This document shows, one piece after another, positions 49,043-61,479 of a stretch of DNA of 64,000 nt. Below the pieces are notes generated by a model. That model was not told the origin of the DNA, did no database searches, and was given only the letters and a program-made list of their open reading frames with translations. Position numbers and translations under genes: made by a program. The DNA lies in NCBI GenBank assembly GCA_964304625.1, contig OZ199838.1, forward strand, positions 15,190,001-15,254,000. The letters are read 5' to 3'. Each line of letters begins with the position of its first letter. The stretch's first letter is position 1. The DNA comes from Kudoa neothunni (taxonomy: Eukaryota; Cnidaria).

Positions 49043-50166
49043 AATACTTATGACAACCTAAATTATTTTAGTTATTTTTGGAAATATTTTGAATAGTTTA
49101 AGTCAGAAAAATATACAGATGATTCGCTTGGTAAACATTTCCGCAACTTTCGTTGCTGTTTATAACGCCGTAAAATTGTCTAGCGTGAAATAGGTCTCCC
49201 TAATCCTGCTACTGCAAAACGCTCATTCGAATCTTATTAGAAACAAACCTTAAATTTATTGGATATGCGACTTGTTCAATAACCCCTAAGTAGTTTATAT
49301 ATATGAGTTAATAAAATTAAGGTGTGAGTGGAAGAGTTGAACGGTTAGCACCAAATCTCCCAATATATATAGAAGTTGACATTTTTTATAAAAATATAGT
49401 TTTTATCGATTAAAGGTATTATTTAATTTGATAATGAACAGCTATATATTACGGAAACATCCCCTACTCTATTAAATCACAATTAAATAGCTTCTAGACT
49501 GTTTATTTTTACAGGAATTAAGAAACTTGGACTAAAATATTTATATAAATATATATGATGTTTGAGGTAGTTAAACAACGAAACGAATTATTTTCACGCC
49601 AAGGAAGGAATAGTTGATAAAACGTTTTCATTTTATCTACAAAATATGGCATTAATAAATAATTTAAACAATTATGGAAATGAAATTGATGTATTCGGTC
49701 TTTTTAAATGGTGTAATGAGTTTACTAAACTACGAAACTAATTTAGGTGGACTCACATGGCGGCAGTTCCACTAATTGACCAACTATATTAAATGGAGAG
49801 ATTAATTATGATTTTACTTCACTATAATTGATGATATTTGTAATAATTTCTTATAATTACTTTTATTAATAAAAATTTATTATATGACAAGTTTTATTAC
49901 TTAAAATGCGCTCCGCGCATTAATTAACCATGTTTATTCTGTATGCTTATGCGGAGACATATTTAGTATATTATTTATTAAAATTAAATTCTTGCGAAAA
50001 TTTATTACATTATGAACTTTAATGAAAATATTCGGTAGAGGTTTTAATAAGTACATAATACTGGTCCGATCTCCAAACTTTGATTGAGGATAAATTTCTA
50101 ATACTTTTATTTAGCATTTTAAGATTAAAGTTTAATTTAAGCGGAAATTAAACTTCTATTTTATTA
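49043..50166. other. AT-rich spacer
   Basis: No gene recognised. CGCTCATTCGAATCTT near 49220 is weakly B-box-like. Confidence 0.35.
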
Positions 50167-51771
50167 GAGTAAGGTCTCGATATGGCGAGGTTCGATATAG
50201 GGCAGTCGACATTTTTTTCAAATTTCTGTAATCAATATTGCAACCTTTTCGATGTATATTGTCTTCTACTCTAGCGTTATACCCAAAAATACGAAATAAT
50301 ATTTAAAAAATGTCTTTTTGTAAAATTCAGGGTCTTGTCATTGGGCAGTGGCTATTTCCAATTTTAATCCGATTAATCCACTAAATTACACATTCGAACG
50401 TTCGGTATTGCGAAAGGAAAAAGAAACTTTGGTAAAAAATTGGAACTATTTAATATTATGATTCATTTACTTTAATTTGAGATGTCAAAAAATTACTCTA
50501 TAGCGCCACAGAATATCATGAATTCTGTTATTGTGAGTTTTATTCAAATTAAATCTAATTATTCTTTTTTGATTAGAATTTTATCTAATAACTCTGATAT
50601 AGTTAACTCCAATGTTGTTTCTCTCAGTAAAGGAATTATAAATAGAAACTACATCCAACTTCAAATTGCGTTATATGGCCGGATTGTGTCGGAACATCAA
50701 AATAGACAAATATTCTAGAGTTTTTATCACCGAGAAGGCAAAACTTTTTGCTGATGCTCTTATATCACTGGTTTAAGTATAACAAAAGGTTTCCTTAAAA
50801 ATTTTAAGATTCGCTGTTGTTTAAAAATTCACTCTTCGCGGAGGAGAGAAAATTGATGACAAATCGTTAATGATTAAGTAATCAAATTTTATAAAGTAAA
50901 AAGTAGATATGAAAAATAAAACATCAAATCTCGGTGAGACCGCTCTTTCCTAAGAACAATGCACTCAACGAACATATGATATAAATAGAGCGCGTAATTT
51001 TCGACGTTAATAATTACAAAAATTTTCGATTGGAATCGACGGTTTCACATAAAAGGGATTGGTGCAACCATTTGGAGGTTTGTTGAAAAGTATGCACATC
51101 TAATGTAAAAATTAATCAATGAATTATATTTTTTTGAAACTGAATGCTCCTTTATTCTATTCTGTTCTGGTGGCTGGTTAACTTTGCAGTATTTGCACAC
51201 CAAAATATTTTCAATTATTTCAACAAACGATCATTCATCCAAAAAACCAATCAATGGTCTTTTTCTCGCCATATGTTTAATGTCGTGAAAATCGGTAAAT
51301 TTCAAAGAAAGTAAACGTCGAATTGGATCGAAAATTACATGTTATAGATTAAAGGAGTTGAATTAAAAAGAAATTAAACAATCAAACAACCTGTAATAGA
51401 ATTATAGAGCGCTCAATTTATGGGGATAAAATATCCACGTAGTGTCATTGGTAAATTTAAAGAGACACCCCGTTTTAAAAGAATTTATGAATTTTCTGTT
51501 AAATATTAACGATCAAAAAATGGTTGGATGTCTTCAACTATCTTCTTGATATTTTAAGAACTCTTGATCAAAAGTTCGCGAAAGATAAAGACTAGTTCGT
51601 ATAGTATTGGATCGATGTCTCTTACATCTTTAAGTCAATAATACAAACTGGATAAGTCATTTTTTCATTAAAACATAAAAAGATTATTATAATGGCGACC
51701 ACGCGAAATCTCGATATTGGGCAGTTAAAGTTCAGGTCCTGATTTAATACGCAATATCGAGACCTTAATGT
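50167..51771 (+). mobile_element. Tigger/pogo-like element, degraded
   Basis: Left GTAAGGTCTCGATATGGCG and right CGCAATATCGAGACCTTA form an inverted pair; a solo copy of this end, with CAGT, lies at 44423. Inside, TEKAKLFADALI near 50732 and KGFLKNFKIRCCLKIHSS near 50785 match the CENP-B-type DNA-binding domain of Tigger transposases. The catalytic part is unreadable. Confidence 0.6.
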
Positions 51772-52430
51772 ATATGGGTTGTTCATAGGATGAGTGACTT
51801 TAAGCGGAAAAACGAATAATAAATTTTGAACTTTTAGTTTAAATATTTGTAAAGATTTTTCACTAAGCAAATCGTTGAAGGGTATTTATAGAAAGGAAAA
51901 TGATAAGAAAACAATAATCTTTTTAATTTCTACTAATATTTATCAATTGACAAAATTGCATTCCACTTACTGCAAATTTATAATTATAATTAAAAAAATT
52001 AAAACGTACTTTATCTATTAAGATAATAAAACAGGGATTCATTAGATGCAAATGATGTTATCTAGTTAATATGTGAGCAGTAAATTATAGGTTCTCTAGG
52101 CTAAGCAAAAGATTCTGGCAACATACAAATAAGATATATTTAATTAATGAATGTACCTTTGGTGTTTTCACACATGTGAGATAAAATTATGAAAATTATT
52201 TCCCATTCATCATAAAAGAATTATTCGATTTATTAAAAAAATTAAGTGCTTTAAATCTTATATCGATAGCTGAGATCGACTAGTTTATTCTTGTTGAATA
52301 ATCTCTTTCGTATTTGAGATATCGAAAATTTAATATGGAAAGCATATTTTATTCTTTACAAAAAATATTTTGTAATTGTCTGATTGGACATAAAAAAGGT
52401 TATATATTTATACCGGAAACCATTAGAGCA
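51772..52430. other. AT-rich spacer
   Basis: Nothing recognised. Confidence 0.4.
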
Positions 52431-52438
52431 GTGTTTTC

Positions 52439-53105
52439 CAACTTTTTTTCTATCGCGTCCCGCTTTTTCTCGAAAAAAATATGTCCCACCCCTTTTAAAC
52501 GTATTGAGTTTTTTACTTAAACGGTTGATAATCTTGTATAAAGCTCTCTATCACATTAAAATTTTAGTACAATTAATAGATATTTCTTTTCTCATTAAAG
52601 TTAAAATGTGATCGATTAGATCTAACTTAATTTATCGATGGACCTTACAAATTAAACTCTAGTTCTTCATTCCATTGAAAACGGAATCAAATCAAATTAG
52701 TGGTAATCCAACCTTCGTTAGGAAAAACTTTCGTGTTTAGGGAGCTAACGAACAGAAAATAAATAATGTAAATACAAAATTAATCAACATTATATTAGAT
52801 TTAATCAAAAAATGGGATATACGATTCTAAATGAAATAAGATTGAGATTCAAATCATTCTGATTCTACATGGATGGGCACGTTAAATATTATTATTTATA
52901 ATTTTTATATAATTAGTCATTGTTTTTTTATGATGTTATCCATCACTTAAAATAATCTATATCGAAAAAGGCGATGTTAACTTAAAAGTCCGTCATCCTT
53001 CCCAATTATCTCATCATTATCCGTGTCACACCAGAGCGGTTTTTTAAACGTTCAATAATTTTTGTCTCACCAAAATTCTTCAACGCCGCACGTTGGGAAA
53101 CGCTG
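52439..53105. mobile_element. hAT MITE, 667 bp
   Basis: The ends read CAGTGTTTTCCAACTTTTTT and, as the reverse complement of the right, CAGCGTTTCCCAACGTGCGG. A perfect 8-bp duplication CATTAGAG lies at 52431-52438 and 53106-53113. No coding capacity. Confidence 0.93.
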
Positions 53106-53418
53106 CATTAGAGTATTATCGAACGAAAACCCGAACCTGGATTGTTTATATCAACGAGTAGACACTATATTAGCACTCTAGATGCAATTATAGGCTGCTG
53201 CAAAAGTCAACCGATATGTGAGAGGAACTAAACTTAAGGACAATTATTTTTCACCAATAGATTATTTATTAAAACAATAAAATATATAAAATATTTCTCT
53301 GTTCTTCATCTTATACAAATGCTAAAGTATTAAACGGTATACATCTGTATCTATAGTGCTAGTCAATAAATTTTATAATAATAGAACTCTGTAATGATAT
53401 AATAGTTCCTTTTAATTG

Positions 53419-53500
53419 AATATATATATCTATATATATATCTATATATATATATATATCTATATATATATATATATCTATATATATATATATATATATG
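53419..53500. repeat. TATATATC / TA microsatellite
   Basis: TA dinucleotides interrupted by C at regular spacing, about 80 bp. Confidence 0.95.
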
Positions 53501-54649
53501 CAAACCCAAATGGAATTCAAATATTTTCAATGTTTGTCGTTGAATCAGGCTGAAATTTGTAAAGAAAATTCCATTAGGGTATTCCATTAAGCAACATGTA
53601 ATAAAATTTCAAATTGAAACGTTATTCTATAAACATTATTTAAGAAGCGTTGTCCTTAGAACTACTCACATTAAATTGCCCCAATTTTACTATTTAGCAT
53701 GCCAAAGAAAAAAACATATTACTTGGATTTATGAGACAGATTTCTGTAAGTGATAAAATGAGGACGGAGAGAAACAGGATTTTCATGTTCGTACAATACC
53801 AGGGCTTTGTAATAAAAATAAGTGATGAGATTAAATTGTTTTCAATTAATCATTTTCGATCTTATTGTACATATATTTTATTAACATGTGAAAATTATCA
53901 TTTATTAGTTGAATTTTATAATTAAGTTTGAGTTCGACATGATCGAAATTATCAATTTTTTGTTCAAAATATTGTTTCAATTCATGATATATAATTACTG
54001 TTCAACTTTATTAATTTGTTCTTATGAAATGTCCATAAACAAATACTCCAATTATTACATCAAATTTTTTATTTTTTTGTTCTTATTTTCACTTGGAATA
54101 AGATTATTTATTCATATTCAGAATAAATTAATGAAATGATCATTTTACAAAGTAATTACATTCCATATCTTGAGGACTCGTTCTAATTCGCTACGGACCG
54201 CATCTAACCTTTTTGATTTTTCACTCCTCGTACAATTTATCTGTTTACATTCATAAAAGTCATAACAATTATCAGATATGTTTTTGGAGATTACTAAGAG
54301 GTTTAGTTTTGACAGTTTATATAAAGCATTAGTTTTCAATATCTATGTTTTCTGTTAAAAATCATTTCCAACTCAACTAATAGAATAACTGCCACCATTG
54401 TAGATATTTTTTGATATATATTCTTAAAAAAATTTTTTTAACGAGTTCTCGTTGTAAAATTTGATTGAATTATTTTGCTCAAATAAGAAGAATAAACACT
54501 GTTGAATCGCAAAATTCAGAGTCGTAATAATTATAGATTTTTCTAGTGATAAAAATCAAGCCAGCTATATAAAAATTAAAAAATTACGGTGTTTCTTTGT
54601 TAAAAAATCATATTCAATTTCAGCTAAGAATACACTCTTTACATATATA
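53501..54649. other. AT-rich spacer
   Basis: A few open frames of 60-75 codons (for example minus-strand 54145-54339, with SEKSKRLDAVRSELERVLKI) have no recognisable relatives and no supporting splice context. No element recognised. Confidence 0.35.
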
Positions 54650-56837
54650 TGTTACAGGTATAGTATGAAATTCAGGCAATGTATAAAAAATTAATTACCA
54701 CCAAAAAGATGTTCGGGTCGTCATTTTCACGTGATAATAATCCTTGGGATTAGGTGACGCTACGTAAGTTTGTGCTCATTGCTGTGTGTTTGTAAACATG
54801 AACGGAGAAAATTCAAATGTAACATTTGAAAAAGAATATCGTTTGATTGAAATGAGAGAACTTTTCCTTACCGACGTCAGTTATGAACGACTAGTAAATG
54901 ATATGATAAGAGCAAAGTTAACAACAAAGAAAGGACCACGGGATTATTGGCTTTTGAAACGCTACGATGTGATGACGATAGAAAAAAAAGCAAGTTGTTC
55001 TATCCTGTCAACGAAAGGGTCCGTTCTATTCAGTTTTACGTCAGTGATTCTGAATTATTTGATGTTATTCATGACGCTCATGTAGCCATTGGACATGGAG
55101 GACGAGACAGAATGTTAAAGGAGCTTCGACCAAAATTTAAAAAAATTACCCGTCGTGATATTGAATTGTACATTCAACTTTGCCAGGCATGCCAGAAGAA
55201 ACAAAAAGGCATGAAGAAAGGCATTGTAGTGATACCGATGGTATTTTCAGATTTCAATTCCCGCTGTCAGGTGGATCTAATTGATTTCCAATCCCATCCT
55301 GATAAAGAATACAAATTTATAATGGTATATCAAGATCACATTACTAAGTTTGTTATTCTACGGGCTATTAAATCAAAAACAGCTGAAGAAGTAGCGTTTA
55401 GTTTAATAGACATATTCACATTACTGGGAGCTCCATCGATATTGCAGTCGGATAACGGTCGAGAATTTGCCAATAAGGTGATCACAAACCTGAAGAAACA
55501 CTGGCCGACATTGAAGATTGTTCATGGAAAGCCGCGACATTCTCAAAGTCAGGGTAGTGTTGAGCGAGCTAACCAAGATGTCGAAAACATGTTGTCTACT
55601 TGGATGCAAGACGAAAAAACAAACAAATGGAGTGAAGGAATACGTTTCGTCCAACTTATGAAAAATAGAGCTTTCCATTCTGGGATTCAAAGAACACCTT
55701 ACGAAGCTCTCTTTGGCTGAAAAGTTAAAATTGGTCTCACTACGTCTTCCATACCTCAAGATGTTTTAGTCGGTATACACACTGAAGAAGAATTAGAAAT
55801 AATAATTGAAAATATGAACACAATAAAGCTAGAAGATGTGAACCATGTGACCGAAGAAATGAGCATTACTACACAGAACCCTGTTGAGATTTCTGAATAC
55901 GAAATGGAAAAACAATGCTACAATGAAGAGATGTGTATTCAAGAATCTGAAAATTTTTCCGTGTGTTGTGTATGCTTAAAAGCAAGTACTGGTGCACGTA
56001 CTTGCATTAAGTGTGACCGAAGCGTCCATATAATCTGTGGCGAAACTCTAAAAGACGACAATGGTGAAACAATTAAAGGTTATGGTGTTGATATCTGCTG
56101 CATTATTTGTTTTAACATTGAAAATGCGGGAAAACATAAGAAGCTGTCTATGTTGAGCCTAGAGATCCAAGCGAAAAAATGAAAATGGCTTCGGACAAAA
56201 ATTTTTCTCCTGCATCTTTGGGCGATACTATGCGCATTCCTATTCCTGATGTGGACAAGGGACGTGGTGACCCGCGAAATGTGTTAGCGGTGGTAATGGG
56301 CCTTACGGAAGATGGTTTTTACCGACTTGGAACTAATCAAGGAAGGTTAAAGCAGCTATACGCAAGATCACAATTTAGCGTTTGCCAAAAGCGATTTATA
56401 AAAATTGTTGATGTCCCTGACCACGAAATACCTCTACGGTCTGCCGCTACTTCTCAATCTGCAGGAAGTGGTCAAGGATTTTTAAGGTGTATGTGTAAAA
56501 CTAAGTGCCAAAATAACAAATACCTTTGCCTCAAGAAGAATTTACAATGCAATTCAAAATGCCATTCTAGTCTTCCTTGTTGTAATAAATAATAAGTTAT
56601 TGGTGTGCTTCGTTTGTGATTTTTCTGAAGGTTAATTTTGATTTCTTTTTGCGCTTCATTTTTGATTATTAACCATTTTTTGACGAATATCTTTTTAAAT
56701 TTGCATATTTGCACATTGCCTGAAATAGAACTAGTCGTTGTATAGAATGCCTAGGTAGAGTATGTAAGAACGCATGTATTATACACATTGCCTAGGTATT
56801 CTATATATTGCCTGAATTTTATACATTGCCGGTAACA
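54650..56837 (+). mobile_element. Ginger-type DNA transposon
   Basis: Inverted ends begin TGTTACAGGTATAGTATG on the left and TGTTACCGGCAATGTATA as the reverse complement of the right, with ATTCAGGCAAT shared just inside. TATA lies directly outside both ends, fitting a 4-bp duplication. TGT-starting termini and an integrase-like enzyme are the marks of Ginger elements. It is a cut-and-paste transposon without reverse transcriptase or capsid genes. Confidence 0.78.
54798..56592 (+). pseudogene. Ginger transposase (integrase core, KRBA2/SCAND3-like), broken
   Basis: The zinc-binding N-terminus reads HDAHVAIGHGGRDRML and QLCQACQKKQ (HHCC). The integrase core has QVDLIDFQSH, SILQSDNGREFANK and HSQSQGSVERANQD, the three catalytic contexts. 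A finger follows: CCVCLKASTGARTCIKCDRS and ICCIICF-like Cys pairs. After a short gap the last part reads MRIPIPDVDKGRGDPRNVLA and a Cys-rich end CMCKTKCQNNKYLCLKKN. About three breaks are present. The group is the source of KRBA2 and SCAND3-like host genes; this copy looks like a plain transposon. Confidence 0.82.
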
Positions 56838-57121
56838 TATATATTATAAATATTGTTTCACTCATGAAAATAAGAACCTTTGAAGTAAACGAAAAAGTTC
56901 ACAATGAAAAGCAATGTTTGTTTTTGAATATAATCCACAATGACTTTACGTTAATTAATTCAACAAATCATTTCAGGTTTTTGTTTTTACAATAGCACGT
57001 TGAAGTAATAATATTGTATATATATTCGTCGCTATTATGAATTCTAGTTTCTTAACAACAGGTTCGAATACCAAGACAAACTTTTTAATGGTTGATTATA
57101 AAGTTTGTAACCAAAAGTAAC

Positions 57122-57205
57122 ACGCGCCCAGTCAGCTTAAGAAGGTACGGCATCAGGAGCCTTATAAGCTACGGCTCGCAGGTTCGAATCTCATCCGCGA
57201 CCATT
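57122..57205 (+). repeat. tRNA-like sequence or SINE head
   Basis: GCAGGTTCGAATCTCATCC is a good B box, GTCAGCTTAAGAAGGTA a poor A box, and CCGCGACCA could be a 3' acceptor strand; but the 5' acceptor strand and T stem do not pair properly. A functional tRNA is unlikely. Confidence 0.5.
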
Positions 57206-57623
57206 CCATTACATTTGTCTAGAAATAAATATCCTAATAAAATAGATTTATTTTGTTTTCATTAAATATCGATTCCCTCGATAATAATACCGGTCTTTCA
57301 TTTTACTATATCATCACTGACTACAGTGAATGTCTTGTGAATATTTACTGCGTAATCGTTCACTTGTAGGTGTTCAAATTGTTTGGTGAAGCAGATCAAT
57401 ATCAATGATTGTTTAAAGAAGCTAAAATATATTTCCATGCTTTTAATTTAACATATACCAATAATATTGATGAAAAATAAATTAAAGTTAACAAATTTAG
57501 AAACAGCAGTTCGCTACACATTTACCGTTGAATTGAAACAGGTATCTTGTTTACAATATATATATATATATATATATATATGAATTTGAGATAAATTGAA
57601 TAAGTCTCAAGCATTGTTTATCT

Positions 57624-57676
57624 GGGGTCTAGAAATACCCCAGTCAGAGTAAGGCACACGAGTTTTATTTCGGGGG
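57624..57676. mobile_element. Solo piggyBac-type terminus
   Basis: GGGGTCTAGAAATACCCC, then about 30 bp, then CGGGGG before TTAA (57677-57680). The order and spacing match the right ends of the piggyBac copies here. No partner end is visible. Confidence 0.5.
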
Positions 57677-57795
57677 TTAATACAGAGAGGATGAAAAAAT
57701 TTTGTATGAAAGATTAAAACTTATAGATTTGTAATGAAAAAAATTGAACATAAAAACGTACAATCAAAAAATAAGAAATTAGCATAAATTAGAGC

Positions 57796-59335
57796 TCAAG
57801 GGATGTACAAGAAGATGCCATGTTCGATGTTACTTTTGGAAATATACGACCTTTCTACTAGATAATCCAACTGTTTCTAGAAAGATATAAGAAAGAATGA
57901 AATCTACGGAAATACTTCAAAATCATCCTGGCTAATGGAGATTCCTTTGCTTGAAAGATTTTCCAAAGTGAGTTTCCATAGTTGTTCTACATGGCACTCG
58001 GAGGATTTTTTTAATTTACTGACAATAATACACTAAAAATAATTCAAAAATAAAACAATATTTCTATAAACAACATAATACCCGAACAATATGTATAACA
58101 TCGCCGGAAGAAATGTTAGTAATACGGTTTACACCTCCGGCAGACAAATATAACTCTGGGTCTATTTGAACGATAGTCTGAAGCATTGATTTTAGATTTA
58201 TTTGAACTTTTCTGCCGAAGAATGAGGGATTCACGCAATAAATAATAGTCTACAGAAATGAAAATATAACGATTCACAATATATGATAAACAGCGAGCGT
58301 TAAGTTAAGCACGTATACAACAACCTAAGAGATAGATACCTGCTGCTGTGAAGATCCCGGTGAACAACTCACCTGCTTCAATATCTCAGATTTGTGGAGA
58401 ACTTTTAGGTACAATTGAAGAGCGCTGGTAGAGATATTTGTGTGATTATGTAGATCACTATTGAATACAAATTAACCACGGGAACCCAAAACTAACTAGT
58501 ACTCAATGGACTGCTGTGGATGTTCATTGAAAGAGTATAGCATTAGAAGAGTGGGTAAGTCGGCAATAATTTCGTATGACCTGCCATAGACATGAGTTTT
58601 AAGAATGCCTAAAAAGATGGAGTTTAATTGATGGTAGTCAACAAACAATTTATTCAAAAATAACCATATGATGCATGTGGTGACAGGATCATAGAACGGT
58701 TATCATAATTTTCCACGAAGAAATCTTGAACCTTCAAAAAAATACTCCAATAGAAACTGTCAAAAGTAAATTTCAATTATATTACAGATCTTAACGATTG
58801 ATCCAGAAAGGGAGGAAGAAAAACGTTAGACTCATCTTTACAGGAATCAAACAACGGAGCAATATTCCATAGTACTGACTAGATTGGAACAAAGATGATT
58901 GAAACATTTAGGATTTTGTTTTGAATAATTACACGCAAGATAGTAAAATCGAATGAGGTACTGGAAATTGAATCCATATCGGTGTTTTCATACAGCGATG
59001 AAGCGCGTTTCCAATTACAATAAGCATGTTTGAATGCTGGCTGAACTTCGATATCTTTGATCATGTAATCAAGTGTGGAATCGTGTGTATCAGGGAATTT
59101 TTCCTATTATTAACACAACCACGCCATATTAAATAAATAAATAAATAAAACATAAACTATATAGAGAGATTTGGTATGCAGATTGAGCCGATGATACCTT
59201 TAAAGTTTGATTGGCGTGTTTTTCAATTAGGAGAATCCGTAGATTGTTGTCACGAAAAATTAGTCGTTCACTGGCTTTTTCGTAGTAATAAACCAAAAAA
59301 AGGTCTACGTCAAGAATATGATCTAACGATAGATC
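57796..59335 (-). CDS. Cullin, C-terminal half
   Basis: Scaffold of a cullin-RING ubiquitin ligase; this half binds RBX1 and is neddylated. Minus-strand exons: 59335-59198, 59103-58933, 58878-58786, 58756-58717, 58608-58497, 58457-58373, 58249-58082, 58032-57916, 57876-57796, all GT-AG and in phase; introns 29-123 nt. LFLVYYYEKASERLI matches DVFxxFYKxxLAKRLL; DSTLDYMIKDIEVQPAF matches TSKLxxMFxDIxVS. VLWNIAPLF with VFLPPFLDQSLRSFLLEYF matches the GYWP...LPPEM...F..FY block, and PTLLMLYSFNE matches QTLVLLMFNE. The C-terminal winged helix has CIIVSKLKKSSECHVEQL (AAIVRIMKxRKxLxHNxL, with Lys at the neddylation position) and YLVERSYISK near the end. The N-terminal half was not found and may lie beyond the transposons to the right or be lost. 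Paralogue not assigned. Confidence 0.75.
59131..59149. repeat. (AAAT)n microsatellite in a cullin intron
   Basis: About five AAAT units inside the intron 59197-59104. Confidence 0.9.
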
Positions 59336-59773
59336 CTAAAAGCGAAATGCGATTAGAATATAGATTTGAACTTTAAATCTAATTTATCAATCTTAATAAT
59401 AATTTATCTTTATTTTACAAACATTTGAACCCTCTAATGTTCCCAAAATCAGCCGCATTCCGACGGATCCTGAAGTAGAAAAATACCCAGCGTTTTTATT
59501 TGATCATTCGTTGCAAACAAATTTAGTAAGAAGAAATATTGAAGATTTTTGTGGATACAAAAAAGAATAAAGTGTTAAAGCATAAATAAATTCGTTAATA
59601 ATCTCGATAATTCTACGAATACCATTTTTGTTAACAGCAGTCAAATTAGATCTTAAGTCCGAATTCCATTTACTGTGGCTTTACTAATTAAAACTTTTAA
59701 AATAAAAATATTAATCTACATATCTCCTTAGCCTATTTTCGTGTCATAAATAAACCGCATCTAAAGTAAACAA

Positions 59774-59840
59774 GATCCATAATCATTTATTAGGTGGTTC
59801 TTACATAAACATTTATTGCATATTGGGCACACAACGTTAT
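59774..59840 (-). pseudogene. piggyBac Cys-rich tail fragment
   Basis: The minus strand reads VVCPICNKCLCKNHLINDYG, the spacing of a piggyBac C-terminal Cys/His finger. Nothing else of the transposase is readable around it, and the ends are unknown. Confidence 0.45.
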
Positions 59841-60018
59841 TTTATCCAGTTTTCTTGGACAAAATTAACATCTTGATATTTAATTCGAGAATTTTGCGTA
59901 CAAGATATCCTTGGAATATGGATTAAACGTGGTAAAGATTTTTGATTGTCATGTTTCTCTCCATTAGTAGGTTATATAATAATTTCGCCATCATTTAAAA
60001 AACTTCCTCCAAAGAATA

Positions 60019-61295
60019 CAGTAATGGATCGGCTGTACGGAATCCCATTGGGGATGAGGAAATTGTACGTACTACCGGTCCTGGCTGGACAGTACGTCAA
60101 CGCTTCTCAACTAAAACTGGATTCGCACCACCTTGCATACGATAAGGTGTAACTGATTCAGAATTTCTCCAAAATTATTTTCAATATTGATCGGATCTCG
60201 CATCTCCAGTTAGGAACCCCTGCAGTACCGCCAGAGCGTCTACTGCTTGGGTTTTCCTCAAGATCTTGGGATTTTTGTGGTCACCTTGGGTTCTTGGTTT
60301 TTTTATTCTTTTTAAATCTTGGATTTTCATTGAAAACCTGTAAACATTGAATAATAACACGAATTTTATTATGTGCGACATTAATATTTATATTTTTAAT
60401 AACGTATCCTACTCAGATTATATCGTGCAGGGTTTAAACATTTAAGATATTGAACGACAACACAATAGATTATTTAACGTGACACGATTGCACAATTGTT
60501 CAATTAACATTGCCGCGCATTATTAGAAAATCTAACGTTATTTCAAAATATGTCTTGAACTATGAATGAATTAATTCATTGTGGGCACATTGACCTATAT
60601 TAGATATTCAATTTGAATGAGTGTTCGCGCCAATAAATTGCAATAATACGACGATAAATTTAAATTTAATATCTGTAGACGTATTTGAAGACTCGGAAGA
60701 TGATTAAAAACTTTAGTAGAAATGATTCTATTTTTTGTTTAATAATACGATTTAAATTGAAAAAACATCCGAAACCCAATCAGATATTAACTCCCGCTTC
60801 TTTGAGCCAAGATGTTTTAAATAATTGCCAAGCTCTTCTAAATAAAATAACGCCGTCTTTGAAGGGTTCAATATTTTATCAATAAAATCATCTTCTGTTT
60901 CTAAACCTCTGAGGCAGAGATGTCATTGCACCATTGTTACTACTATGAGTCGATGAAGAACCCCTTATAAAACAAACTACTACATGCCTACAACACGTGT
61001 CTATGCTTATCCTTTGTTTTTAGCTAGCTGTTACGTTAATGTAACTAGAAAAACTTACCGATTGTTTAATGGCGTGAAAAAGCGTTTCATTTAATCATGC
61101 GGTCAAAGCAAAAAGGTACGTAGGACCGATCCTCATGTGACTTTATTTTCCATTAATTGGTAGTAATTTTTGCTTGTAAATCATTTAAGACGAATAATTA
61201 TAGCATTATATAATTTTTAAATCCATTAAAAATATTAGCGAAAATTTTGGTATGTAAAATAACAAAGGTAAATACGTACGAGCGGTCCATTACTG
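60019..61295. mobile_element. CAGT-ended TIR element, copy B (longer)
   Basis: The ends read CAGTAATGGATCGGCTGTAC and, as the reverse complement of the right, CAGTAATGGACCGCTCGTAC. TA lies at 60017-60018 and 61296-61297. From about 60710 it is collinear with copy A (1687-2376), but it carries roughly 560 bp more on its left side, which copy A lacks. A 66-codon frame at 60685-60885 shows no family match. Confidence 0.82.
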
Positions 61296-61479
61296 TACTA
61301 TCACCAAAAGCTAGTTTTTATGTAGAGTCGCGTGATCTATTTATTGTTTGTAAGCGTTATATCGTAGAATCTAGATTGTAGAAAATTCTAAAACTTATCA
61401 CTTGTATTAAAAAATAGTTCTACTTTAATTTTCGCAAAGAAAAAATTGGAGTATTTTTTTACCCCAAGGTCCATTAGAG

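Larger units (their letters stand above)
56838..57795. other. Spacer with tRNA-like piece and piggyBac-type terminus
   Basis: Apart from those two pieces and a TA run at 57558-57582, nothing is recognised. Confidence 0.4.

Noticed and set aside
53363-53587. Minus-strand frame with YIYIYR repeats
   Set aside because: Translation of a TA microsatellite.
57122-57205. Functional tRNA gene
   Set aside because: Acceptor and T stems do not pair properly and the A box is poor.
58273-58324. Extra cullin exon reading VVVYVLNLTLA
   Set aside because: It runs into a stop and is not needed; joining 58373 to 58249 matches the family directly.
59176-59376. 66-codon plus-strand frame starting ATG
   Set aside because: The minus strand of the same segment encodes the cullin block YYYEKASERLI with splice sites on both sides, so the plus frame is a shadow.
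59431-59570. Plus-strand frame resembling a second exon
   Set aside because: No donor joins it to the frame at 59176, and that frame is itself rejected. No cullin N-terminal exon is convincing on the minus strand here either.
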